NCBI RefSeq assembly: GCF_018343615.1
Contig: NZ_JAGYPI010000005.1
Span: 62,001-126,000, forward strand
Source: Bacillus sp. FJAT-49736
GTDB lineage: Bacteria > Bacillota > Bacilli > Bacillales > Bacillaceae_C
Direction of reading: 5' to 3'
DNA: 64,000 nt
Position 1 is the stretch's first letter, and each line of letters opens with the position of its first letter. A model generated the notes under the pieces. It was not told the DNA's origin and made no database searches. It was given only the letters and a program-made list of their open reading frames with translations. Shown here piece after piece: positions 35,259 to 44,119 of the stretch. Both the position numbers and the translations under genes were made by a program.

Positions 35259-36482
35259 ATGCTTGGAGAACGAATACGCAAATTACGAAAACAAAAGAAA
35301 ATGACTTTGGAAACACTCGCAGGAAATGAACTTACTAAAGGAATGCTAAGCTTAATTGAAAATAATAAGGCCCAGCCTTCGATGGAAAGTTTGGCTTTCA
35401 TTGCTAAGCAACTTGAGGTGGATATTACAGATCTGTTAGAGGAAGTAAGTTCTCAAGAATTAAGGGAGATTTTAGAGAGAGCTGAAAATCTTTATAATAT
35501 GAGCGAGAAAGAAAGAACAAATCAGTATGAACAGTTAATAGCCCTTATTAGCCCATATATTGATAACCTTAAACAAGGATATGAGTCTGCTCGACTATTA
35601 GACATATACAGCCGTGCACTTTATTACAACAAAGGGACAGATTGGCAGTATTATTTAGATCGTGCAGCAGATTTATACGATCAAATAAACCTTACAGCAA
35701 ATCGTGCAAACATCGGAATTTTCCGCTCCAATGTTAAATTTAAAGAGCATAATTATGCACATGCATTAGGCATATTTCTGCAGGAGAGAAAAGAAATTGA
35801 AAAAAAGCATGCTTATATTGATCCTATGTCACGATTAAATCTTGATTATCATGAAGCTATTTTGCATTTCGCCGTTGGTGATAACAACTCTGCTAAATTT
35901 GTTATGAATAATGCAATTCAATTTTCAAAAGAACAGAGAATTTTTTACCTTATTGATGATTTATATAGACTAGCTGCCGGCCAAGCAATGATGGATAAAA
36001 ATGACGATGAGAAGTCCTTTTATTTAAATAAATTAAAACAATATGGTGAATTCGCCGATGATTCACTGTCACTCAAAATATACGAATTGAATGATGTTAT
36101 GTCTCTCATTTCTGATAAACATGACTATATTAAAGCACTTGATAAAATTGAGAGGTATTTTTCCTCCTCAGATAAGAACAAAATTTTAAATAACTTATAT
36201 TTTCTTGAGCGTGGAAAAGCACTATTTGGGCTTTGTCATTATGAAGAAGCAATTAACAGTTTTGAAAAAGCGGAAATTCCATCTACTGTCCATCATCCCT
36301 TTGATTTGTCATTGTATTATGTTAAGGATTGCTACATTGCATTATGTTATTGGGAATTAGGGCACAAAAACGAAGCACACTATTTTGCAAAAACAGCAAT
36401 GGACAACTTCACCAATCTACCGCGAACACCATATAAAGAATTCAGCCAAGAAACGTACGAGAAGTTAAGAAAATACTTTTAA
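35259..36482 (+). CDS. HTH-TPR regulator, RRNPP-like (PlcR/NprR/AimR type)
   Basis: A 407-residue protein. Residues 1-62 are an XRE-type HTH (GERIRKLRKQKKMTLETLAG, then LTKGMLSLIENNKAQPSMESLAFIAKQLEV). From about 75 to the end is an all-helical array with TPR-like units (YYLDRAADLYDQIN, YAHALGIFLQERKEI, LERGKALFGLCHYEEAINSFEKAE, DCYIALCYWELGHKNEAHYFAKTAM). RRNPP proteins bind short secreted peptides in the TPR groove. No pheromone-precursor ORF follows, since the 58 bp downstream are a terminator and a palindrome, so the ligand is unknown. The start ATG 35259 is 13 nt after AGGAG; an in-frame GTG at 35247 abuts that site. Confidence 0.75.
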   Translation: MLGERIRKLRKQKKMTLETLAGNELTKGMLSLIENNKAQPSMESLAFIAKQLEVDITDLLEEVSSQELREILERAENLYNMSEKERTNQYEQLIALISPYIDNLKQGYESARLLDIYSRALYYNKGTDWQYYLDRAADLYDQINLTANRANIGIFRSNVKFKEHNYAHALGIFLQERKEIEKKHAYIDPMSRLNLDYHEAILHFAVGDNNSAKFVMNNAIQFSKEQRIFYLIDDLYRLAAGQAMMDKNDDEKSFYLNKLKQYGEFADDSLSLKIYELNDVMSLISDKHDYIKALDKIERYFSSSDKNKILNNLYFLERGKALFGLCHYEEAINSFEKAEIPSTVHHPFDLSLYYVKDCYIALCYWELGHKNEAHYFAKTAMDNFTNLPRTPYKEFSQETYEKLRKYF

Positions 36483-36488
36483 ATGAAC

Positions 36489-36509
36489 GGAGGAATTTTT
36501 TTATCCTCC
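36489..36509 (+). terminator. Terminator of the HTH-TPR regulator gene
   Basis: GGAGGA/TCCTCC stem followed by TCTTTGTTTTT on the plus strand. Confidence 0.7.
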
Positions 36510-36524
36510 TCTTTGTTTTTCGAA

Positions 36525-36539
36525 TGGTGCCTGGCACCA
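36525..36539. repeat. Dispersed palindrome TGGTGCCTGGCACCA
   Basis: A perfect 15-bp palindrome about the central T, between two convergent genes. Related copies are at 37250-37264, 3147-3160 and 5895-5904. Confidence 0.5.
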
Positions 36540-36540
36540 G

Positions 36541-37008
36541 TTAATTTCTCATTTCCTTTGTGATTTTTATATTGGAAATAACGGTTGCTATTACTATGCA
36601 TAAGAAGAGGGCGAGTAGGAATGTGTAAGTATTGAAGTATATAGTGTTTGTGAATTGATTCCAGCCTTTACTATAATCTTTATTTATAGATTTTTCTAAT
36701 CCTAATTTTACAGCTTCAGCATTCGACCTTATAGGAAAATATAGTGCTACACAAACTATCAAACTAGTCGAGCAAAGGATCCAAGCTAATCTCTTATTTT
36801 TTGTTTTTAAGATCAATCTAACGCCAATGTTAATGGTTAAATAATAGAAACTAATCATTGCCGGATAAGCTGTAAACAGGACAAATAATGCAGGATTCCC
36901 ATTTCCATTCGCTTTATCTGGAGACGCTGTTCCTACAATCATAATGTAGAATGTACCCACTGTAATCAATAAACAAATAAACCAAATGACGATTTTTAAT
37001 TTGCCCAT
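36541..37008 (-). CDS. Four-helix membrane protein, unknown
   Basis: A 155-residue protein with hydrophobic segments at about residues 5-26, 41-64, 75-95 and 127-148. A small polar loop (ASPDKANGNGNP) after TM1 and a charged one (KSINKDYSKGWNQFTN) before TM4 are the only polar stretches. I recognise no family. GAAGGGGGAAGG precedes the ATG. It is an isolated minus-strand gene between two dispersed palindromes, 250 bp upstream of the next gene on that strand. Confidence 0.65.
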   Translation of the reverse strand: MGKLKIVIWFICLLITVGTFYIMIVGTASPDKANGNGNPALFVLFTAYPAMISFYYLTINIGVRLILKTKNKRLAWILCSTSLIVCVALYFPIRSNAEAVKLGLEKSINKDYSKGWNQFTNTIYFNTYTFLLALFLCIVIATVISNIKITKEMRN

Positions 37009-37149
37009 TCCCTTCCCCCTTCATGCAATATGTTTATCTCGAGCACATCTCAGCCACTTTGTTAAATTCAGAAAATACAGATATACCTTTTGGAATTATA
37101 TTATACTTTTTCAGAATACAATTCTATTTAATACTAATATAATTAAAAA

Positions 37150-37199
37150 TGCCTGAGCCTCGATGCAGTCATACAAAAACCGCAATCAAAGATCAGGCA
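37150..37199 (-). terminator. Probable terminator of the membrane-bound GGDEF-EAL gene
   Basis: TGCCTGA/TCAGGCA arms enclose a 36-nt loop; TTTTTAATT follows on the minus strand. Confidence 0.5.
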
Positions 37200-37249
37200 A
37201 GCTTATATTCAAGATATCCTTATTAATCCACAAAGGATTCCTCACCTAA

Positions 37250-37264
37250 TGGTGCCAAGCACCA
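37250..37264. repeat. Variant of the dispersed palindrome (TGGTGCCAAGCACCA)
   Basis: Six-base arms TGGTGC/GCACCA around three central bases, 18 bp after a minus-strand stop. It is a second intergenic copy of the element at 36525-36539. Confidence 0.45.
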
Positions 37265-37282
37265 TCGAATTTACACATCAGA

Positions 37283-39919
37283 TTATTCACTTAAAGCAAA
37301 TTCTTCTCCCTTAGCGGCAAGGAACTTTCTCATTGCCTCTTTGTTTACAGGAGGACTGAATAAATATCCTTGGATCTCGTCGCAACCCATCTTCATCAAT
37401 AAGTCCCTTTCTGTTGTGGTTTCTACTCCTTCTGCCACAACATTTAATTGAAGTCCGTGGGCTATATCAAGAATCGATTTCACTAAAAGGGCTTTCTTCT
37501 CATCTTGATGAATATCAATCACAAATTGACGATCAATCTTAACCTCATCAAATGGCAACTGCAATAATTGATACATGGAGGAATAACCCGTTCCAAAATC
37601 ATCAATCGAGATGAGTACTCCTAATTTTTTTAATTTATAAATGACCTCAGCCACTTGTATTGGATTTTTAATAAACACACTTTCTGTTATTTCAAGCTTT
37701 AAATATTTCGGTTCCATGCCCGATATTTCTAGTGCCTTTTTCACTAAAGGGATTAATGAATCCTGTTGAAAGTGTATTGCCGAAATATTAACGGAAATTG
37801 GCACCTTCAGCAAACCTTCCTCTTGCCATCTCTGATTTTGCTTACAAGCCTCAATTAAGGACCACTCATCAATTTGAAAAATCAACCCGATTTCCTCTGC
37901 AATTGGAATAAAAGTTGCCGGAGAAACAAATCCAAGCTTCGGATCCTTCCAACGCAATAATGCTTCCATACTTGTTACTTCATCTAAACAGGTTTTAGGC
38001 TGGTAATAGAGCTCGAAACCGCCATTGTCCACTACATTTCGCAACGCATTTTCTATCATTAGGCGCTCTTGAAATTTATTTCTCATTGTCTCATTAAAAA
38101 ATTGAACTTTATTTCCCCCATTTTCCTTCGAAATGTACATAGCAATGTCTGCACATTTAACAAGCGTATCCAGATCCTCACCGTCCTCAGGATACATACT
38201 GACACCAACACTTGCCGAAACATAAAACATATGCCCCATGATTGGGAATGGGTGGGAAAAAGTATGTAGTATTTGCTTGATTGTATTTTGTAATCCTTTA
38301 TCACTCACATTTTGGACAACTACAAATTCATCACCGCTCAGACGAAAGATTTCTATTGAATCATTTTGCAAACGTCCTAATTTCGTTCCAACTAATTGAA
38401 GCAATGCATCTCCGGCATCATGTCCCAATGTATCATTAATCTGCTTGAATTGATTAATATCAATAAATATTACGGCTATTTTGCCCGTCGGATTACTTTT
38501 AATTTCATTTCTTACATGTGCTTGAAAATGAAGCCTATTAGGCAAACCTGTCAAAACATCGAAGAAGGCCAATTGATGAAGGCGATCCTCCGACTCCTTC
38601 AATTTTACCGTCTGCTCTGTTAACTTCTCATTCATATCATGGCTTTCCCTGAATAATTCTCTTATCTTATCCGCCATCTTTCTTAAATTTAGTGTCAGCA
38701 ACCGAAGCTCAGACACATAGCTTTGTGGCCATTTAATCTGTTCGAAATGATGAATCTTCTGAGGAAGCCCTGTTGTAGCTATAATTAATTGTTTTAAATT
38801 ATTCATAAAAATTCTGCTTACAACCTGTACAAGTACCACTATACAAACTGCAAAGAGCATTGAATATTTCAATTGGTCTATAAAGTTTCTGTATATTTTT
38901 TCCTGATACTGTAAAATGGGAAATTGAATCAAAATCTTCATCGATAGATCATCTATGTTTTCCATATAAACATAATATCCGCCACCCCATTGAATAATAG
39001 GCAATACCCCGCTATGCCCCTTTGGCAATGCCTCGTATAAATGGTCGGATATTTCGTTTAAATAAAAATTTCTCTGCAAATCGTATATTTGATCTGCTTT
39101 AATCCTATCTGTGCTGGAAGCAACCACGTGCTGACGATTATCTGTAATAATTAAATCGTACTCCTGCTCCTTATTCTTCATTACAGTCTCATTTAAATGA
39201 CTAATTTGAACAGGATCATACAACTTATGAATATCATCTTTATTCCACAAAACTATGTCCTTTTCCACTCGATTCACGCTGTTTCTAGCCAGATTTTCTG
39301 CATTCTCAATGGTAAAATCATGCACATTCCATGCATTCGTAGCAATATTTAAGAAAAAGGGAACAAGAATGGAGATGAATGTAATATGAGATAAGAATTG
39401 ATGGAAGGAAACATTGTTTTTATTCACTCTGCACATTCTATAAAAAGGGAAATATGCGAGTAGCATGTCCGCTAATAGAACATTAAAAGACCCATTGATC
39501 ATGTCCTTCGATACTTGAAAATATAATGCATTACCTGATAGGGAACTCCAATTAAGGAATAATAGGCCCGCTATACCGACAGAAACCCAAAATAGAGCAT
39601 CCACGTAAAACATTTTTGCTTTTCTTCCTTTGAAGAAAAAAGCCCCAACAAACAGTACCTCTATTATAGAAAGACATCCATAGCCTATGCTTGTAAAACT
39701 TTCCGGAACAAAGAATAGTGACGCTATCCCGAAAAATATGGCCATTCGCATCCCAAATATCCGAAACATCAAAAATAAGAAGATACTAGTAAAAGAAAAA
39801 GTAATTCCATAAACAACCGTTAACTTGTTGCTTGAACTAAATACGATTAAACCAGCAAGAACAAGAAAAAGAAATATTTCACGATACTTTCTTGATTTTA
39901 ATTGTTTGAAAACGTGCAT
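37283..39919 (-). CDS. Membrane-bound sensor with degenerate GGDEF and intact EAL domain
   Basis: An 878-residue protein. Six or seven helices lie in residues 14-192, then an extracytoplasmic Cache-like domain (about 200-345) bounded by a helix at 352-370, a HAMP-like linker and a coiled coil, GGDEF at about 445-610 and EAL at about 615-870. The cyclase signature reads RLSGDEF (first G replaced by S at 528). The EAL site is complete (MEALLRW, ITESVF, DDFGTGYSS, VEGVET, EIQGYLFSPP). It is thus more likely a phosphodiesterase than a cyclase, although some SGDEF proteins are active. RBS TTAGGAG lies 7 nt before the ATG. Confidence 0.88.
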   Translation of the reverse strand: MHVFKQLKSRKYREIFLFLVLAGLIVFSSSNKLTVVYGITFSFTSIFLFLMFRIFGMRMAIFFGIASLFFVPESFTSIGYGCLSIIEVLFVGAFFFKGRKAKMFYVDALFWVSVGIAGLLFLNWSSLSGNALYFQVSKDMINGSFNVLLADMLLAYFPFYRMCRVNKNNVSFHQFLSHITFISILVPFFLNIATNAWNVHDFTIENAENLARNSVNRVEKDIVLWNKDDIHKLYDPVQISHLNETVMKNKEQEYDLIITDNRQHVVASSTDRIKADQIYDLQRNFYLNEISDHLYEALPKGHSGVLPIIQWGGGYYVYMENIDDLSMKILIQFPILQYQEKIYRNFIDQLKYSMLFAVCIVVLVQVVSRIFMNNLKQLIIATTGLPQKIHHFEQIKWPQSYVSELRLLTLNLRKMADKIRELFRESHDMNEKLTEQTVKLKESEDRLHQLAFFDVLTGLPNRLHFQAHVRNEIKSNPTGKIAVIFIDINQFKQINDTLGHDAGDALLQLVGTKLGRLQNDSIEIFRLSGDEFVVVQNVSDKGLQNTIKQILHTFSHPFPIMGHMFYVSASVGVSMYPEDGEDLDTLVKCADIAMYISKENGGNKVQFFNETMRNKFQERLMIENALRNVVDNGGFELYYQPKTCLDEVTSMEALLRWKDPKLGFVSPATFIPIAEEIGLIFQIDEWSLIEACKQNQRWQEEGLLKVPISVNISAIHFQQDSLIPLVKKALEISGMEPKYLKLEITESVFIKNPIQVAEVIYKLKKLGVLISIDDFGTGYSSMYQLLQLPFDEVKIDRQFVIDIHQDEKKALLVKSILDIAHGLQLNVVAEGVETTTERDLLMKMGCDEIQGYLFSPPVNKEAMRKFLAAKGEEFALSE

Positions 39920-40162
39920 ATATATCTCCTAATCTACCACAGGTTATTAATTCAAGATGGATAAATGTTTAAATAATTCCATGATACCCCTCAAAAGTAG
40001 GTATGTTCCAATAAAATAATATCACATGAATTTTCACTTGAATATGTTTGTATTTAGAATTTAAAACTAACAAGAAAATTTCCTTAATAGTAAAGGGCTG
40101 CCCCTCTCGATTGGCGCCTAGCAACATGCTTTTACCTTCTGTTCTTTTTACGAAAAAGCAAA

Positions 40163-40202
40163 GGACGTTTCGATTGCTTCTATTTAAGCGAAAGAAACGT
40201 CC
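40163..40202 (-). terminator. Terminator of the Ktr-like gene
   Basis: GGACGTTTC/GAAACGTCC arms with an inner GCTT/AAGC stem, overlapping the last bases before the stop of the potassium transporter gene; CCTTTGCTTTTT follows on the minus strand. Confidence 0.6.
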
Positions 40203-40210
40203 CTTTACCG

Positions 40211-41578
40211 TCAACCGGTCATTACCCTTTCCGTTGGATAATGATATTTTGCTGTTTTATGGCTTCCGCCTCCCATAATATATAAGAAGGAAGCCAAACC
40301 GATTCTACCAACAAACATCAACAACATTAGAATGCACTTAGCCTGAATACTGAGATCCGGAGTAATACCGAAGGATAATCCTACAGTCCCAAAGGCAGAA
40401 CAAACCTCAAATAAGATTGCGATTAGTTCCTGCTGTTTATCCGTAATGCTTATCACTACAACCGATATGCAGCACATAATAATGGCCAATAATGTTACGG
40501 CCATTGATTTCATAACATCATCCTGGTGAAGCTCGCGATGAAAGACTTTAATTTCACGATTTCCTTTTGCAAAATGATAAAGAAATAGCATATTTAACGC
40601 AAAGGTTGTCGTTCTAATTCCGCCCCCGACAGAATTAGGTGATCCTCCAATAAACATAAAAACACTCATCACCAATAATGTTGGTATTGAAAACTCCGTA
40701 ATGTCCATTGTGGTAAGCCCTGCACTTCGAGTTGTAGCTGCTTGAAAAAGCGCGTAGAAAAAGCTTTGATGCCATGATATATTTTTAAAATAATGCTGCC
40801 ATTCTAATATCAAAATTAGGATTGTTCCTATAATAAATAGTATTCCATAAGTCAATGTTGTTAGCTTCGTAAATAATGAAAAACGGAAAGGCTGCGCAGG
40901 TCTTTTCTTTTTCCTAGATAGATATTCCTTCACTTCGATTAATACAGGAAAGCCAATAGCACCAAAGATAATAAGAATAATGGTTATTAATTGAACAACA
41001 TAATCTCCCGCAAAAGGCGCAAGGGATTCACCCGTAATATCCATTCCGGCATTTGTTGTTGCACTTACGGATGCAAAAAGCCCCTGTAGAAACGCTTCTT
41101 TCCATGTCGGAAAATACTTTAAGAAATGAAATCCAAAAATTACTGCTCCTAACAGCTCCGTTAAGAGAATGATTTTTAATATCTCCCTTACCAGTTTAAC
41201 AAGACCGGACAAAGCAAATTGATTATTATCAACCATTATTAAACGGCGTTCACGCAAACCAATTCTTCTACCTAAAATCAGCCAGAAAAATGTACTCATT
41301 CCCATAATGCCAATTCCGCCGAATTGCAAAACAATCATTATAATAAAATAACCGAAGTGGCTGTATGTCTCCGAAACATTAAACACAGTCAAACCGGTGT
41401 CGCTAACCACACTGACAGCAGTAAAAACAGTATCCATAAAACTCACCTTAACTCCCGGACGATGAACTGCCGGAAGACTAAATAAAATAATGGAAACCAT
41501 AATTGCTAGTAAATAATAACCTGCTATTACTTGAAATGGAGACCGTTTTTCCAGCCAGATACGCAACTTCGATAACAT
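40211..41578 (-). CDS. TrkH/KtrB family potassium transporter subunit
   Basis: A 455-residue channel-like K+ transporter with four M1-P-M2 repeats. The four selectivity-filter glycines are in SVVSDTGLTV, SATTNAGMDI, ATTRSAGLTT and SAFGTVGLSF, as in KtrB/KtrD. The gating-loop region after the third repeat (FIGGSPNSVGGGIRTTT) is typical. KtrB works with a cytosolic KtrA/KtrC ring; neither gene is near, so the partner must be encoded elsewhere, as for ktrC and ktrD in B. subtilis. A GGGGGATTAGG site precedes the ATG. Confidence 0.9.
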   Translation of the reverse strand: MLSKLRIWLEKRSPFQVIAGYYLLAIMVSIILFSLPAVHRPGVKVSFMDTVFTAVSVVSDTGLTVFNVSETYSHFGYFIIMIVLQFGGIGIMGMSTFFWLILGRRIGLRERRLIMVDNNQFALSGLVKLVREILKIILLTELLGAVIFGFHFLKYFPTWKEAFLQGLFASVSATTNAGMDITGESLAPFAGDYVVQLITIILIIFGAIGFPVLIEVKEYLSRKKKRPAQPFRFSLFTKLTTLTYGILFIIGTILILILEWQHYFKNISWHQSFFYALFQAATTRSAGLTTMDITEFSIPTLLVMSVFMFIGGSPNSVGGGIRTTTFALNMLFLYHFAKGNREIKVFHRELHQDDVMKSMAVTLLAIIMCCISVVVISITDKQQELIAILFEVCSAFGTVGLSFGITPDLSIQAKCILMLLMFVGRIGLASFLYIMGGGSHKTAKYHYPTERVMTG

Positions 41579-41676
41579 GAAATCCTAATCCCCCAATTAC
41601 ACCATTTCTCTAATCATAAAGAAAAATTAGCATATTTGAAAGGGATTGGACTAATTTTCTTTTAGCATCTTTTCGT

Positions 41677-42609
41677 TTATCTTAAAGCTGCTCCCTGATT
41701 ACTTTTGTTTTTAACTTCAAAAGAAATATTTACAGGCTGCGTGGAAAGAATTAGCTGAAAAGGGCCCTTAGAGGTATGAACTGTAACGCGGAAGGATTCC
41801 CCTGTTACTACGGCATTTTCTAATACCTCCTGTGGCTTCATTTCTAATTCCATTCCAGAATTAGACATATTTACTAAATATATACCATTTTGCAGGTTCA
41901 AAAACTCACTGACTGATGACTTGGCGAGTTCATCCACCACAGCTAATTCTTCCTCAGCATACTTAGATGCGAGGAATACAAAAACATCATCACTTACATT
42001 CATTGCCGTAAAAAGTGGATGTTCCCCAGTAATCTCCTGATATACTAACCATTTACCTTGTTCGGACACCTCTGGTGATGAGGCATCAATATAAACTTGA
42101 TGATCAATAAAACGAATCATATTTTTCACAAAGAGCGAAACATACTTTCCATATTCGGCTCGGATTCGTTCATCCTGCACGTCGACGATATGGTTTACTA
42201 ACTCTTCAACGTTGCCGCTTTTCATCGCTTCCATTTGAGTATCTGTTAAGCTATTTTCCTTTTTATAATCACGCAGAGCTAATTCAAATTGTTCTATCGT
42301 CATGTATCCACGATCCACAAGTGCTTGAGCTAAAAATAAATGGTTTTGCTTTTGCTTCGAAACAAGTACTTCTACTTGTTCATTCGTTAAATAGCCACAA
42401 TCAACAGCAACTTCACCAAAGCGTTTGTCTACTTGCTTTTGTTTCTCGTGAACCTCTTCGACTTGAAATGAAGTCATATATCCTTCATCGACTGCCAGAA
42501 CTCCAAACTTGACATAAACCTTATTTTGCAAATCCAAAGCATCCATTAGTTGTTCTCTTGTAATAAATGCTCGATTAAGTAAATACTGGCCGAAGTACTG
42601 ATTAAACAT
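41677..42609 (-). CDS. CheC/CheX-type phosphatase with four N-terminal helical repeats
   Basis: A 310-residue soluble protein. Residues 1-116 hold four copies of a roughly 29-residue unit (FGxxxVDxGYMTxxQxExxxxKQ: near 6, 35, 64 and 92), resembling MshEN/GspE-N-like helical pairs. After a linker, residues 150-305 resemble CheX, and the phosphatase signature ExxNxxxG is present as E235-N238-G242 (SEFLNLQNGIY). CheC/CheX proteins dephosphorylate CheY-P. The gene overlaps the CheY-like gene by 8 bp, so this pair probably sets its own phosphorylation state. No motility genes are nearby. Confidence 0.7.
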   Translation of the reverse strand: MFNQYFGQYLLNRAFITREQLMDALDLQNKVYVKFGVLAVDEGYMTSFQVEEVHEKQKQVDKRFGEVAVDCGYLTNEQVEVLVSKQKQNHLFLAQALVDRGYMTIEQFELALRDYKKENSLTDTQMEAMKSGNVEELVNHIVDVQDERIRAEYGKYVSLFVKNMIRFIDHQVYIDASSPEVSEQGKWLVYQEITGEHPLFTAMNVSDDVFVFLASKYAEEELAVVDELAKSSVSEFLNLQNGIYLVNMSNSGMELEMKPQEVLENAVVTGESFRVTVHTSKGPFQLILSTQPVNISFEVKNKSNQGAALR

Positions 42610-42988
42610 TCACATTACCCTCCTCAAGCACCTTTGTCAGTACATTTGTAACCGCCTCTAAGGTAACGGGCTTCTGGATAAAATCTATCGCGCCATTTTC
42701 AAGTGCCCTTTTAAGATGCTGATTTGTTCCAACGGACGATACCATTACAACTTTTACATCTGGGTTCCATTCTCTAATTTCTTTTAAAGCTTCGATCCCA
42801 TCCTTTTCAGGCATAATAATATCCATAAACACGATATCAGGGCTATATAATTTCGCCATTTCGACTGCCTTATTCCCATTTTCGGATTCAAATACTTCTT
42901 CGCATTTACACCTTTTTAAAATATCCTTTAATTTTTTTCTTATTAAAGTGGAATCATCACAAATTAAAACCTTTAAATTGTTTTGCAC
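42602..42988 (-). CDS. CheY-like single-domain response regulator
   Basis: A 128-residue receiver. The acidic pocket is in LICDDST, the phospho-Asp is D56 in DIVFMDIIMPEKDG, Ser/Thr in VMVSSVG and Lys in FIQKPV. There is no output domain, so it acts by binding a partner. I start at a GTG at 42988, 9 nt after AAGGGAG; an upstream ATG at 43030 adds 14 residues with no family support. It is translationally overlapped with the phosphatase gene. No histidine kinase is present in the window to phosphorylate it. Confidence 0.88.
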   Translation of the reverse strand: MQNNLKVLICDDSTLIRKKLKDILKRCKCEEVFESENGNKAVEMAKLYSPDIVFMDIIMPEKDGIEALKEIREWNPDVKVVMVSSVGTNQHLKRALENGAIDFIQKPVTLEAVTNVLTKVLEEGNVNV

Positions 42989-43231
42989 ATTTGCCAACTC
43001 CCTTAAGCTAAATAAATTATTTATAACCAATAGTTCTACAGACCTAGTAATAATTCCTTCGACAATATTCGAAATTTCAGAAAAAATTAACGGTTATATT
43101 TAAAAAGCTTTCTAATTTTCTAAAACAATCCTTCTGCGCAAAAAAATATTCAAGAAAAAATTATTCAAGTGAATAAATTTATGATATTTTTGCTCTATAT
43201 TACTTATCAATTTCACTATCGGGGGATGCAA

Positions 43232-44014
43232 ATGAGAGAATATAAATATAGGACATTGACAATACTAACGGTTCTTCTATTTTCTGTTTGTTTCAGTCAT
43301 ACATCATCAGCAGAGACGGTCCATAATCTCAGGGAGAAAGTTTCTTGGATGAAAATAAGTAGTACTATTGGAAAATTAAATGGTGGATATATTCAGTTCG
43401 AAAATAAGAAACCGAATCATGAACTAGGTGATGGACTAGATAAGAAGGTTTGGTACTTCATGTTTAACGTTTCTGACAAACCTATTAACCAAATAAAAAA
43501 AGATGATAATAATTTAATTTACTATAGAGGCACTCGAAAAAAAGCTGGTTGGGGGATTAGCTTCGAGGATAATGAGCTTGCGAAGGATGTATATGCAACC
43601 ATTGTCTATTTTGATAAGAAAAAACGAGCTTTTGCCTATCAACAGCAAAAGATAACTGTAAAAAAATTAATTATTCCATTCCAGCCAGTAAAAAAACTGA
43701 CTAACAAAGTGATGAAGGAGAATAAATTAGAAAGAAATATCGTATTCACCCCATTTAAGCAAAAAATAAAAGCTGCTTATTGGAGTTATCATACTAGTCT
43801 ATCACCATTTGGTGTAAAGGAAGCATTGAATATGAATGCTGATATATTTCCTTATGGCAATTACAGTACTTCATTGATTCCAACAGGATATTTAACTGTA
43901 GATGAACAATGGCAATGGAAAAAGAACACTTATTATAATTTGGTTATTTTTTATGATAAATCCCTAAAGCCTATTGGATATACAACTGCAAATTATAAAG
44001 CAAACATCTTCTAA
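43232..44014 (+). CDS. Secreted protein of unknown family with internal duplication
   Basis: 260 residues. A signal peptide (MREYKYRTLTILTVLLFSVCFSHTSSA, cleavage expected after SSA) precedes a beta-rich mature protein of about 233 residues. The two halves look related: each ends in a strand pair like DVYATIVYFDKKKRAFAY (about 130) and NTYYNLVIFYDKSLKPIGY (about 240). No lipobox, wall-anchor motif or enzyme motif is visible. The ATG at 43232 lies 6 nt after GGGGG. It is divergent from the CheY-like operon; a link is not demonstrated. Confidence 0.65.
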   Translation: MREYKYRTLTILTVLLFSVCFSHTSSAETVHNLREKVSWMKISSTIGKLNGGYIQFENKKPNHELGDGLDKKVWYFMFNVSDKPINQIKKDDNNLIYYRGTRKKAGWGISFEDNELAKDVYATIVYFDKKKRAFAYQQQKITVKKLIIPFQPVKKLTNKVMKENKLERNIVFTPFKQKIKAAYWSYHTSLSPFGVKEALNMNADIFPYGNYSTSLIPTGYLTVDEQWQWKKNTYYNLVIFYDKSLKPIGYTTANYKANIF

Positions 44015-44070
44015 GATTTGCGTTTAAAAAAGAATTAACCTTTATATCTTTATGTTTACTGAACAAGAGA

Positions 44071-44108
44071 GACGGTTCTCGTTTCCTTTTTAGGAAACCG
44101 GGATCCGT
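44071..44108. terminator. GACGGTTCTC hairpin between convergent genes
   Basis: Inner stem GTTTCC/GGAAAC (44081-44086 with 44093-44098), extended by GACGGTTCTC and GGGATCCGTC with three mismatches. It resembles the hairpin at 45694-45728 at the other end of the ProP-like gene. Confidence 0.55.
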
Positions 44109-44119
44109 CCCCTTGTGTT

